From contig KE356560.1 in assembly GCA_000415965.1 (NCBI GenBank), positions 1,601,164 through 1,665,163 on the forward strand: a stretch of 64,000 nt of DNA, in the 5' to 3' direction. The position numbers were made by a program, and so were the translations under genes. Positions 1 through 9,770 of this stretch are shown piece after piece. The number at the start of each line of letters is the position of its first letter. Within the stretch, counting starts at the first letter, position 1. The notes under the pieces are model-generated. The model saw nothing but the letters and a program-made list of their open reading frames with translations. It was not told where the DNA came from and made no database searches. The stretch is from Haloquadratum walsbyi J07HQW1. GTDB taxonomy: Archaea; Halobacteriota; Halobacteria; Halobacteriales; Haloferacaceae.

Positions 1-2
1 TG

Positions 3-287
3 AGCTTCTATGCTGGGCTTGGGGCAGGGCTCAGTACCGAGGAAGACACGCTTTCCGACCCACTCGGATTTCCTGATGGCTACTGCCGTGTCTGTAATGC
101 GGACATTCGAGAGAATGAGAACCACTGCTCGGTGGAATGTGAACAGGATGAGCGACCGAACCGCTTCTGCGAAACCTGTGAGGAACGACTGGACTGGGAC
201 AACATGATTCGGCATCACGTGAGCTATTTCCCAGAGGAGACGGTCACAGTCTGCCGTTCCTGCCACAAAAACTCCATAGGACGATAG
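3..287 (+). CDS. HNH/zinc-finger protein, 5' end outside window
   Basis: The third forward frame is open from the first bases of the window to a TAG at 285-287, giving 94 residues with no start codon inside the window. The reading contains paired cysteines (CRVCN, CSVEC, FCETC, VCRSC) and an IRHHVSYFPE segment followed by CRSCHKN, which is the layout of an HNH-nuclease core with structural zinc sites. The protein probably binds or cuts DNA, but that is inferred from family resemblance. The stop lies only a few bases from the point where transposase sequence begins, so its natural C-terminus may have been lost to the insertion. Confidence 0.6.
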   Translation, partial: SFYAGLGAGLSTEEDTLSDPLGFPDGYCRVCNADIRENENHCSVECEQDERPNRFCETCEERLDWDNMIRHHVSYFPEETVTVCRSCHKNSIGR

Positions 288-1169
288 TTTCTATCCCGAA
301 CTCACACCGCCTCAAGACGCGATAGATAGGTTCTACCAACTTCAGAGCTTCCCGAGGACACTCTACGAACAGGATGTTCAGTGCGTTGTTGTGCGGTCAT
401 CGTTGCTAAAAGAGCAAGCAGAGAAGCGGATTGCACAGGATCTCGATACCACCGAGGAAGACCTCATGGACGCGGTCGACCAACTGGGCGACCGCTCGTT
501 TGCATCTGAAGAAGACGCAACAGAAGCCGCCGCCGAGTGGCTCGCTGATCATGACGAACACTGTTTTGAGATTGACACAGATGTCGTCGAAACCGACGAA
601 AAGAAATCACGTGACAGCCCTGGTCGCCTACCGAAGGACTGGGAGCCGTACAAAACAGTGTATAAAATCACTGTCACAGTACAGCGAGATGAAGAAGCAA
701 TCGAGACACGGAAGCAGCGCAAAAGCTGCTTTGTGCTAATCACAACACTGACACACACACCGACGAGTGGAGTGGTGAAGATGTCTTAGGGCTACATAAA
801 GATCAACAGACGGTTGAACGGCGGTTTCCGGTCCTGAAAGATCCCAAGCGGGTCGAGCCGGTGTTTCTGAACCGACCCGACCGCGTGGAAGCGCTCGGGT
901 ACGTGCTGATTCTGGCATTATCAGTGTACTCGCTCATCGAACAGCGAGCACGGCAGGCATTAGCCACGGCTGAGGAGCCGATAGATTTGGCCGGTGGACC
1001 GACAAGCTTTGGACCCACCGGCAGGCGTGTCCTCGAACGATTTGAGAATATGCTGATTCTCGTTGACGAGGATGGGAATAGAGAAATCCCGGCTAATGTT
1101 GATGTCCCTGAACGGGTGCTTGAACTGCTTGACCTGAGTGTGGAAGTGTACGGTGTTGAGGATGTGTAA
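280..1169 (+). pseudogene. IS1634-type transposase remnant, 5'-truncated and frameshifted
   Basis: One frame is open from about 280 to 789 and continues in another frame to the stop at 1169. The first part contains FYQLQSFPRTLYEQDVQCVV and an acidic helical stretch. The second contains the segment DQQTVERRFPVLKDPKRVEP followed by FLNRPDRVEALGYVLIL and YSLIEQRAR. This order matches the C-terminal half of IS1634-family DDE transposases. The N-terminal half, including the first catalytic aspartates, is missing. The frames separate near 740, where FVLIT should run into NTDTHTDEWSG, so a one-base indel is likely. A CAGAG/CTCTG inverted repeat at about 1177-1192 follows the gene and may belong to the element end. 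The element is inactive as read. Confidence 0.8.
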
Positions 1170-1410
1170 GATTGACACAGAGGGGAGACTCTGTCATTTG
1201 CCCCGAGAAGCACGTTTTTATCACTCAAATGTGACACAATCAGTGATACGATAGGTGAATCCAGCCGTTTCATTTAGATTAATCGACAAGAGGGTTTTAG
1301 ATCTGGCATGATTTTCTAAAATTCCTCATCAGTTCGTTTAGGGTGCGGAATATGAGTTGTCCTCTGATACACATCAAAATATAACCACAAAGAAACATAT
1401 GATGTATGTG

Positions 1411-1755
1411 ATGTCAGAATTAGCAAATGAAGCGTGCGAAGCATGTACCTCAGATGATGAACCACTCGTCGAAAACGAATACGCGGAGTATCGCGATGAA
1501 CTCAGAGATGATGTCTGGGAGGTTGTCGATGATCATCATCTTGAGGCAACATATAATTTTGAGGACTTTCGCGATGCACTTGAGTTCACGTATGAAATCG
1601 GTGAACTCGCTGAGGAGGAATGGCATCATCCAGATATTCACCTCCAATGGGGGGAGGTAAATGTTGAAATGTGGACGCACAAAATCGACGGACTGCATAA
1701 GACGGACTTTGTGATGGCCGCACGAATGGACCGCATCCACAAACAGTACGGTTAA
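1411..1755 (+). CDS. 4a-hydroxytetrahydrobiopterin dehydratase (pterin carbinolamine dehydratase)
   Basis: This 114-residue protein belongs to the small PCD/DCoH family, which dehydrates 4a-hydroxytetrahydrobiopterin so that the pterin cofactor of aromatic amino acid hydroxylases can be recycled. The diagnostic region is [20 protein letters not shown] followed by [10 protein letters not shown] near residues 70-100. It supplies the family's HHP pair, the aromatic residue and the second histidine plus Asp. The length is usual for the family. I chose the ATG at 1411 (MSELANEAC). An in-frame TTG at 1357 and an ATG at 1399 are longer options with no added conserved sequence. No hydroxylase gene is nearby, so the partner must be elsewhere. 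Confidence 0.88.
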   Translation: MSELANEACEACTSDDEPLVENEYAEYRDELRDDVWEVVDDHHLEATYNFEDFRDALEFTYEIGELAEEEWHHPDIHLQWGEVNVEMWTHKIDGLHKTDFVMAARMDRIHKQYG

Positions 1756-2583
1756 ATGACAACGAGCAATTGACAGTGTGGAATCGATAGCAAAGGAAAT
1801 CACATCATACTGAGTCTGTCAGTCTTATGTATCAAATAGTTCATAATCAACAGTCAGTAATCACTCACTATAACAGTCGTTGGCAGTCTCACCAGTGTTT
1901 CTTTCCGAACCCACACCCACACTCAGACTGAGTTCAACTGGAACGCCCGGTGACGCGTTCCGCTTCGGAGACAGAAATCACAGTACCAATAACTGATAAG
2001 TTAATCCTCTGACATTCATCATGGACACTATTGTGTGAATATAGCGGGTAATTGATACACATTATTCTCATTCGATGTCGCACAATTGCTTGCTAGCCGC
2101 CTCAGAGGTCATTCAATCGATTATATCTCCTACATTATGATGATCTCATCGACAGTTGTCTCCGTATCCTCACCCAGTGACTTCGATATTTGTTTTGAAC
2201 AATTAGTTAGAATCACACTCGGGGCAGTTATGCCGGAGATGAACGTTCATTGAGTGTATTACTTATCTGATAGATGTTGTAGACGTGATGTATCATTTTG
2301 TCACTCATTCATGAGTGATACTACTCCTCTGTGATAGCAAGGTAGTGAGTGCGTGTCTACGAACCGAGTCAGAATCCTCAGTGTATAATCGAGGAGGCAC
2401 GGACTTCAGACCCGTTCATCACGAGATCGTACTGGCATTAGACAGAGGGACTTATGATATACATACTCCGAGATAATAATTGTCATCCCATTTTATTGGG
2501 CTGGTTCAAGAATTGATTGGACATCCATCATTATCTTTGATAAACATGTGGAGGATACAACATGCATATTTAATGGTATTTCC
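1756..2583. other. Gene-poor spacer containing one repeat copy
   Basis: No convincing coding frame is present on either strand. Apart from the repeat at about 1873-2010, I see only AT-rich unstructured sequence with many stop codons. Confidence 0.6.
1873..2010 (-). repeat. Copy A of an inverted dispersed repeat (partner at 57 kb)
   Basis: The core at about 1900-1966 is nearly identical to the reverse complement of about 57055-57120, including the shared block GGAACGCCCGGTGACGCGTT. Copy A has an extra six bases inside the ACCCAC stretch. Weaker similarity extends some 30-40 bases on both sides (for example AACAGTCGTTGGCAGT here against the complement of the other copy). It carries no open frame. 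It is most likely a MITE or the end of an insertion sequence. Confidence 0.65.
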
Positions 2584-3033
2584 ATGAATTTTGATGATGT
2601 GGTTACGGAACTTAATCTTGCTACTGCAAAGCAACTCATCGAAGCAGCAGAGCAAACAGCAGCAGAGGATGTTGGTCAACCAATGGTCATCACAGTAGCG
2701 AATAGCGAGGGTAACTTAATCGCGCAACACAGAATGGACGACGCATGGCTTGCTTCTGTGTCTATCTCTCGAAACAAAGCCTATACCGCAGCGGCGCTTG
2801 ATATGCCAACTCATGACCTTGCGGAAGCAAGCGAACCAGGGAATTCCTTATATGGTCTGCAGACGACAGATGATAATAATATTGTCATTTTTGGTGGTGG
2901 ATATCCACTGACGAGAGACGGGGAAGTTGTTGGCGCGATTGGTGCCTCTGGCGGTGAGGTCAGCCAGGATCGTGAGGTCGCAGAGGCAGGCGTTGAAAGG
3001 TGGAATGAACTTGTCGCCGGAACAGATGAGTGA
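2584..3033 (+). CDS. GlcG/HbpS family (DUF336) protein
   Basis: The 149-residue product matches the GlcG/HbpS fold. It begins with NLATAKQLIEAAEQTA, has MVITVANSEGNLIAQHRMDD in the middle, KAYTAAALDMPTHDL after it, and a glycine-rich end with FGGGYPLTRDGEVVGAIGAS. Relatives occur beside glycolate oxidase, diol dehydratase or haem-related genes and may bind haem or small molecules, but the biochemical role is not fixed for most members. Here it stands alone, so context gives no substrate. I chose the ATG at 2584; the GTG at 2548 would add 12 residues not typical of the family. Confidence 0.82.
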   Translation: MNFDDVVTELNLATAKQLIEAAEQTAAEDVGQPMVITVANSEGNLIAQHRMDDAWLASVSISRNKAYTAAALDMPTHDLAEASEPGNSLYGLQTTDDNNIVIFGGGYPLTRDGEVVGAIGASGGEVSQDREVAEAGVERWNELVAGTDE

Positions 3034-3750
3034 TCCAGTTTAGCTGGGATTAGGCGCGCTCAACCTCCCTCCTGTCTCAGCAAGCGTCGAAGACACGAGT
3101 AACGACAGAGAGAGGAAAGCGAAGGGTACATACGGAGACAGCGCCCGTAGAAGTCTCTTCTTTTTGACGCTTGTTGCCATGCAACGATACGCTCGGTCAC
3201 CCGAGACGGTCAAGTAGAGTCGTCTGATGGTTACCCGGATTTTATTTTCGATGATGTTTCAGACGCGATACGCGAACCGTCGATTGTGATTATGACTGTG
3301 GTCGTGTATCTATCTAAGAGGAGTGAGACACTCACGCTCCGACATACTGACCTGTCCCCTGAAATGAAGCCGTCTGCGGCGGTTAGAGCAGGCGTGTTCA
3401 CGTCGGAGAGAGACTCTGCCACAGAACTAGAGCTCACCTCCACGCTTATCAAACCCAATCGAGAGGTGAAGAGCCCCAAACGCGGGCGGTGAAGTCGTTT
3501 AGCGGTCGAGTGAGGATTTAATCACCCATATAACTCAGCCGTTATCTCGCTGCACACGATTTGATGATTATCGGGCGGGTGAAGATTCATTCACTACTGG
3601 AGTCAAACAGTGACAACTGAGATGTGCTTCGTCAGTGTGGACCACTCGCCGTGGCGTTGCGGTGTCTAGAGTGTGTACTAACTATTTGTGATTGTGCTGG
3701 TATTCCAATAGTGGAAACAGTTCACTAACGAATATCAGAAAGAAAGGAAT
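3034..3750. other. Spacer without a supported gene
   Basis: Overlapping open frames exist on both strands at about 3231-3492, but neither has recognisable motifs and I cannot choose between them. The rest has frequent stops in all frames. Confidence 0.5.
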
Positions 3751-3972
3751 ATGATTAATCACATGCCAGATGACGAAGATGGATCTATGTCAAACTGGTT
3801 CAAGAAGTACCCACGATATCCGAGTAAAATAATCGGTTTTTCCTGTGTCACCCTCAGCGTTATTGGACTTGTGACAGCGTCGGTTGACTGGTGGGACCCC
3901 TCTTTCGTGACGGCTGGATTTGGCGTTGTCGGAATCATCCTTGGGTTATGGGTCGCATGGGCAGATCGATAG
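3751..3972 (+). CDS. Small two-span membrane protein, unknown function
   Basis: The 73-residue product starts with a short polar acidic segment (MPDDEDGS) and then has two hydrophobic stretches, about residues 27-43 (IIGFSCVTLSVIGLVTA) and 52-69 (VTAGFGVVGIILGLWVAW), separated by a tryptophan-rich turn. This is a hairpin membrane protein of a size common in haloarchaea. The start could be the ATG at 3751, 3763 or 3787. I do not recognise a family. The neighbours on both sides are far away, so no operon is suggested. Confidence 0.5.
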   Translation: MINHMPDDEDGSMSNWFKKYPRYPSKIIGFSCVTLSVIGLVTASVDWWDPSFVTAGFGVVGIILGLWVAWADR

Positions 3973-4368
3973 TCAATATGAGTGCCGAATTGCGCGCGTG
4001 CCCTCAAATACAGCGCATACATGCCTCAGGTTGATTGTGGTATAAGTTGCTGTGACTATTTTTGACACTAGTGTCGGGATTTCATCAGGGTGGTACCCGA
4101 GACCGACAGGAGTCTCGATGCTGGAGTCCAATCGTGGTCGGGAGCATATCTATCTATGATGCTCAACAGTTGATTGATGAACTGTATGTCGCGAGATTCT
4201 CTATGCAATCCGAGTGAGCACGGCTGGTAAATTTATCGAACCGATGATGACAACAGATGCTCTTGATAACCTGTGTCCGCAGGCTGTGCCCTAGAATCCA
4301 GAGAGACTCAGTAAGTGATCTTACCACAATTTACTCTATTGAAATACATAAACAACATATCCATGACA
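3973..4368. other. Spacer without a supported gene
   Basis: I see no coding frame with motifs here. It separates the small membrane protein from the 3' end of the convergent amylase gene. Confidence 0.5.
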
Positions 4369-6623
4369 TCATGACTGTGGCGGGACATCCTGTCCAAGCA
4401 GTGATGGAGTCTTGAGCACTGCCACTGTCTCAACGTCAACAGTAACAATATCTTCAGATGGTGTTGTATCCACGCTGATATCATTATCAGTAAACTGGTC
4501 TGTCGTATCAACAACTGCCCGAAGGTCCACGTGTCGGGACTCTTCAGCGAAATTAATGATAATTACTCGCTTCGGCTCATTCATGCCCGCGTTTCGAGCG
4601 AAAACAAGCACGTCCGTGGGTGTCTCACTCCGGTGAGCGACTCGGGTGAGTTTTGATTTCACCCCAAACACGGGTGAGTCGTGATACAGCGCAATAAGAC
4701 GTTGATAAAAGGCAAAGTGCTCTGTAGGAAGTGTCGACCAGTTTATGAACGCTCGCTTATATGGATCTGACTCGATATCATCGCTTTGGGTCGGGTCGTC
4801 CGGATATGCAGGCTCTCGACGCCGACCATGCTTAGTGATCAATCGCTCCTGTCCATAATATATCATTGGGATCCCCGGAAGCATGACTGCTGCTGCCATT
4901 GCCGCTCGCTGGACTTTCTCTGCAGCGGGTCGTTGACCAAGCATCGCCTGATATGTTAATCGAGGTTCATCATGGTTCTCCGTCGCATTGAGTAAGTGAG
5001 TATGCTGTGGGAATCCATCGTTTCTGCGGGCTGCAATATCGGTGAGGAGATCTGTTGGTGACCGTTTTCCTTGAGCAATTGCATGGACAGACTGCATGAA
5101 TCCTGCTGTATCGAAATGACAATCGAACTCTGAGGCGGCAAAGCTAGCTTTTCGTGGAATTGCCTCATCGAGGAGGAAAAACTCAGGATTCTGTGCTCGC
5201 ACTCGCTCACGAACTTCAACCCAGAAGCTGTGTGGTACTCCCCATGCAATATCACACCGAAAGCCATCAACCCGCTGAGCCCAGAATTCGATAACAGCGA
5301 GGATGTGTTCTCGAAGTGCAACATTACCGAAATTGAGATTTGGCTGATATCTCACATCAAAGAAACTCGTCTGTGCAGGAGCGACATCGTACTCATTTCC
5401 TCCCTGTTGTCGATCAAACCAGTCAAAATACTTTGAGTCGGTATTCCAGGATGCAATACTCGGAAAGGTGCTGATATCATCTGGGTTCGAATCAGCATCC
5501 AACTCAGCAATAGTGTCCTGAAAGAATGTGTGAGGCCATCCACAGTGATTAATCACTAGATCGAAACAGACCCGGATATCATGGTCATGACAGCGCTCAA
5601 CGAACGCTTCAAATTCCGCTAGCGTCCCTAAATCATCAGCCACAGAAAAGTAATCGGTTGCGCTATACCCATGTGGTCCACCGGGAGCACGTTCCACGGT
5701 TGGGCTCCATGCGGGCACAATTGGTGTGAGCCATATAACATCAATACCCAGAGAACTCAGATACGACACGCGGTTGTCCAGCGTCTCAAATGTGGTTTGA
5801 CCAGGGGTCCCTGCAAATGACCGAGTAAAGATTTCATATATCACAGCATTGTCAAGCCAATCAGGTGGACGGTTTGGCAATGACACCGTCTTTGTTTCGG
5901 GATTAAGAAGTACGTGATCGCGCACACCAACACACTGACCGTCAAAAGGGCAAGCATATACACTCGTTGGGGCATTGAGCGCTGACAGTGGAATCTGTGC
6001 CTTCGTGTCACTCACAGTGATATCCTCAGTATCAAGCTCACTCGCATCGTGTGGGAGAAACTCAACAGTAAGATCTGAGTCGGATGCCTTGCTGTTGGGT
6101 GCAAGTGCCGGATGTGATTCAATAATAAATGAGTCTCTCTGTGCGTCATAATATCCATCAAGACTAATCCGTGGGAGGGCACCACTATCGGTACCGGTAT
6201 CGAAGTATCGGTTATTTCATCTGTTTTTTGATGCTCATCTGGGCTATCGAACACACGGATTGTCAGCTCATGTGTTTCATCAGGGGCTTTCAATTCAATT
6301 TTATACGTTCCCGGTTTATCCGGATTGAATTCAGCAGTGTTGTGCAATCCATGGTCGTACCGTTCTCGATGGTCATATGGACTCAGTGCATGCTCAATCG
6401 TGGTTGAACTCTGTGATGGTCGAGTAATAACCCGCCAGGTAAACGCATCTGCATCGTAGTTTTCAGGATCCTGAGTCGGCTGACCCGATATTGTCGGGGC
6501 AAGATTATCCCGGTCGAATCCGTGGTCCGTATCAACGAAGATTGGATCGACAATACAATCATCAACAGAAAGAAAGCGAGGTGGTCCAGGGTGGTGACCG
6601 TCATGAGCCGTCTGATTCGACAT
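4369..6623 (-). pseudogene. Alpha-amylase (GH13) with one frameshift
   Basis: A single minus-strand gene reads from an ATG at 6623 to the stop at 4369 but changes frame near 6190-6225. The N-terminal frame carries a beta-rich accessory domain ending in PGTYKIELKAPDETHELTIR. Past the shift the second frame continues through GALPRISLDGYYDAQRDS into the GH13 barrel. The catalytic landmarks are intact there: AVIYEIFTRSF, the INH motif in FDLVINHCGWP, the nucleophile in GFRCDIAWG, the acid/base in FLLDEAI and the third acid in ATENHDEPR. Without the shift the protein would have about 750 residues and would hydrolyse alpha-glucans. The barrel alone could still be made from an internal GTG at 6015. 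Either the gene is freshly broken or a base was lost in the assembly. Confidence 0.85.
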
Positions 6624-6862
6624 TACTCATTCGCCAGGGTGAGAACAGTCTTGATACTTTGGAATCTGATTGTACGCTTATTTACCAGTTCCAGTTTCAT
6701 GAATCTGATCTGAGTTTGTCTTTATTTGTCTCTGATTCTTCAGTGATACCCTCTTGTCTCGGTCGGTCATCCACCGTCATTCAGTGACTATTGATACATC
6801 ACAGAGCAGAAATGACTGTAACCAGTCTGATTGTATGCAGCAATTGTCTCTCAATTGCGGTT

Positions 6863-7063
6863 TTATGACCGCTCGATAATCTCACCCTCTCCAAGGTCGT
6901 ATTCATCTTCAAGCGCTTTGAGGATACGCTCTCCCTCAGTGTGTAACTGTTGTGCCCGCTCTAATGAGACATCACCATCCTCAAGTTCGGTAATAATAGC
7001 CTCAAGACGCTCAATTTGTGCCGTGATTGACTCATCGCTCGGGTGCGTTTGATTATCGCTCAT
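6863..7063 (-). CDS. xseB: Exonuclease VII small subunit
   Basis: The 66-residue helical protein has the usual XseB pattern: QIERLEAIITELEDGDVSLE, then RAQQLHTEGERILKALED. It forms the rod that assembles with XseA in the single-strand-specific exonuclease VII complex. Its ATG overlaps the xseA stop by four bases, so the two subunits are translated in a coupled way from one transcript. Confidence 0.92.
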   Translation of the reverse strand: MSDNQTHPSDESITAQIERLEAIITELEDGDVSLERAQQLHTEGERILKALEDEYDLGEGEIIERS

Positions 7064-8238
7064 ATATTACTAATAATCAATATGGTTGCTACCACAAGTA
7101 AGATGCTCAATACCACGATTATAAGACGCTGTCGGTGAATCGTGCGCTCATATGGCTTGACCATTTCAGCTCTCTCACGTTCATGTTTCTTTTGTTGTTT
7201 AACCGTCTCATACGCAGTAGTAAGTCGGTTGGACAACGATCGAAGTTCGTCCGTAACCTGACGTCGATAAGCGCTGTGTAGACGGTCGTGCTTTCGTTCA
7301 ATCGATTGATTGACTGTGTCGGTATATGCACGGTGGAGATCAGTTGCGAGTCGTTCGACTTTTTGTTGTGACTCGTCTTTTCGTGGCACAACTTTGCCAA
7401 CCTCAGTTGGTGTCATGACACGCGCATCTGCGACTGCTCCAGCGAGTGTTCGGTCGGTTTCATGACCGACACCAACTATAATAGGCGTTGTTGTCTCGTG
7501 GATCACACGACACAGTGGTATCTCATTGAATACACGCAGATGCTTTTTTGCACCACCGCCACGAGTCAGGATGATTAATTCAATCCGTGCATCATCATCA
7601 AGACTGTTGATGGCATCTACCAATGAGACTAATGCGTCGTTTCCCTGAACACTCGTGTCTTGAACGGTGATATCAATATCTGGATACTGGTCATGAATAC
7701 TTGTCACGGCATCTTGACGAGCGGCACTGTCACCACTCGTTGCAATCCCAATGTGGGTCGGAAGATGCGGAAGCGGCTGCTTGGCTGCTTCATCAAGATA
7801 ACCACTTTCGGCGAGTGTCTGTTTGTTTTCCTGATAGGTCTGTTGATATATGCCCTGTCCGACTGCAATGACATCTCGAACAAGAACCGAGACGCTCCCT
7901 TCGCTTTCATAATAGGAAATATCGCCACTCACCGCGGCTAGAGTTCCTTGCTCAATATCATCTTGAAGCTCGTCTAATCGGGAGCGAAAGACAACACAGT
8001 GAAATGATGAGTCCTCATGCACCAGATCAAAGTGACCGTGACCATTCGATGAGACGCCGTAATCGGAGATATCCCCGAGGATATACTCATGTGCAAGCGT
8101 TTGGGTGCCCTCGATGAGATCCGCAATTTGTGTGTTTATTTCATTGACAAACGCAATATCTTCACTGCCGAGTTCTGTCGTCAGTGAGGCGTGGTCATTC
8201 ATATTCTTTGTATCACCACTCCCCGACTCAATGCCCAT
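7060..8238 (-). CDS. xseA: Exonuclease VII large subunit with C-terminal membrane segment
   Basis: The catalytic subunit degrades single-stranded DNA from both ends. The 392-residue protein has an OB-like N-terminal part (YILGDISDYGVSSNGHGHFD) and then the catalytic domain with LPHLPTHIGIATSGDSAARQ, TRGGGAKKHLRVFNE, GVGHETDRTLAGAVADARV and TPTEVG, all standard XseA landmarks. A charged coiled-coil region follows. The last 25 residues (LIIVVLSILLVVATILII) are a clear membrane span, which is not part of classical XseA. The ATG at 8238 is used; an internal ATG twelve codons on is also possible. It is the first gene of the pair with xseB. Confidence 0.9.
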   Translation of the reverse strand: MGIESGSGDTKNMNDHASLTTELGSEDIAFVNEINTQIADLIEGTQTLAHEYILGDISDYGVSSNGHGHFDLVHEDSSFHCVVFRSRLDELQDDIEQGTLAAVSGDISYYESEGSVSVLVRDVIAVGQGIYQQTYQENKQTLAESGYLDEAAKQPLPHLPTHIGIATSGDSAARQDAVTSIHDQYPDIDITVQDTSVQGNDALVSLVDAINSLDDDARIELIILTRGGGAKKHLRVFNEIPLCRVIHETTTPIIVGVGHETDRTLAGAVADARVMTPTEVGKVVPRKDESQQKVERLATDLHRAYTDTVNQSIERKHDRLHSAYRRQVTDELRSLSNRLTTAYETVKQQKKHERERAEMVKPYERTIHRQRLIIVVLSILLVVATILIISNI

Positions 8239-8702
8239 ATTTATGATCTATTGGAGTCTCACTCAAAAATATCTGGATGAGGGTGACATAGTGAATGTTC
8301 TTTTCATGAATACCCGAAAATCATATGCGATGACATATCCTCATCTATACGAAGACGTGAGCAGTGAGTGTGAGTGTGAGTTTGAATGTAAATCCGAATA
8401 ACACACTCATGATTGTCTTTGATGTTTTTGCATCTTCCGGTATCACTCAGTAAAATTTCATATTTCGGCGGGTATCGATTCACCCTCCCGGGCTTGCGTC
8501 ATACGACCGCTTTCGGCGTCAGAGAGTGCATATCTATTCGCTTATCTTGTGTCATCTCCACATCACAAGGGTGTGACACGACTAAGACTGTCTCAGTCGT
8601 TCGGTGATCTATTAATGCATCTCGCACAGGTCTTCGTGATTTCGGGGTGGTGAGTAATGCGTGATGCATGTGATTTAGCTATGTGCACATACATACTCAG
8701 AT
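8239..8702. other. Divergent spacer between xseA and rnz
   Basis: No gene is supported. Short GAGTGT-type direct repeats occur at about 8362-8385, and the region must hold the promoters of both flanking genes. A weak TATA-like TTTAG lies at about 8674, roughly 27 bases before the rnz start. Confidence 0.5.
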
Positions 8703-9608
8703 ATGCAGGTTACTGCCATTGGAACGAGCGGCGGTGTTCCTACCTCTCAGTACGGGACAAGTTGTATTTATCTGAATATATTCGGGGATAAAATCCTCTT
8801 TGATTGTGGAGAGGGGTCTCAACAGCGCTTGATGAAATACAATTCATCACCAAACGTTGATGCTGTTTTCATCAGCCACTTTCATGCTGATCACACGCTT
8901 GGGCTGCCTGGACTCATACAAGCTCTTGAGATGGACGAGCGCAAGAGACCTCTCGATATCTATGTCCCAGAGCAACGAAGACAAAGAACAATCGATATGA
9001 TTACAGGCGCGTACGAATGGCCAAGCTATCCAGTGGAGATACATGGGTATGAGAGCGATGAACCAGCAGTTCAAACAGAAGACTACACCATTCACCCGTT
9101 CAGTACTCCCTACACAGAACACTCCCATGGGTTCTCTGTCCAAGAGGCACCCAAACAAGAATTTCTTGTTGAAAAAGCCCAAGCGCTTGGTGTGAACCCT
9201 GGTCCGAAATATGGAAGACTACAAGATGGTCAAACTGTTGAGACAGATGACGGAGATACTGTCGAACCTGAGGATGTATTGTCAGACCCAACGCCTGGAA
9301 GAAAAATAGTGTATACCGGGGATACCAGACCCTCTGATGCTGTCGTTGATGCAGCATCAGACGCCTCATTATTGATATATAGCGCGATGTTTACCGAAGC
9401 ACAAGCGGAAAGAGCGCACTCGACGGGTCATTCGACCGCGTCAGAAGCAGCCCAAGTTGCGTCAGAATCTGATAGTCAAAAGATCTGGCTCACACATATC
9501 TCCCCAAGACATGAAGGTGATGAGCAAGAACTTGAATCACAGGCGAATGAACAGTTTGACGGGGAGGCTGTGGTCGTCAGAGATGGAGATTTCACACAGA
9601 TTACCTGA
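8703..9608 (+). CDS. rnz: Ribonuclease Z (tRNA 3'-endonuclease)
   Basis: RNase Z cuts the 3' trailer from tRNA precursors. The 301-residue product is a metallo-beta-lactamase-fold enzyme with LFDCGEGSQQRL near residue 35, the metal motif HFHADHTLGLPG near residue 60, FSTPYTEHSHGFSVQEA in the middle, YTGDTRP near residue 205, and the C-terminal HSTGHSTASEAA and HISPRH segments. The length is that of the short archaeal form. The ATG at 8703 begins directly with the first strand (MQVTAIGTSGGVPT). Confidence 0.93.
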   Translation: MQVTAIGTSGGVPTSQYGTSCIYLNIFGDKILFDCGEGSQQRLMKYNSSPNVDAVFISHFHADHTLGLPGLIQALEMDERKRPLDIYVPEQRRQRTIDMITGAYEWPSYPVEIHGYESDEPAVQTEDYTIHPFSTPYTEHSHGFSVQEAPKQEFLVEKAQALGVNPGPKYGRLQDGQTVETDDGDTVEPEDVLSDPTPGRKIVYTGDTRPSDAVVDAASDASLLIYSAMFTEAQAERAHSTGHSTASEAAQVASESDSQKIWLTHISPRHEGDEQELESQANEQFDGEAVVVRDGDFTQIT

Positions 9609-9770
9609 ACAGTAGAATCAGAAGATTAAGCTTGGATAAAGCTCACATCTGAATCCGAGGACACGCATCTTACTCGCGCATCGGTGCAATTGAATTTGCA
9701 TATACTGCTTATTTCATATGCTGGAATCATAATCTGCTATTCTCCGATTATAATTCGGTCTCCGAAGCGT

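Noticed and set aside
3231-3492. Overlapping frames on both strands near 3.3 kb
   Set aside because: Neither has domain-like features, and they exclude each other.
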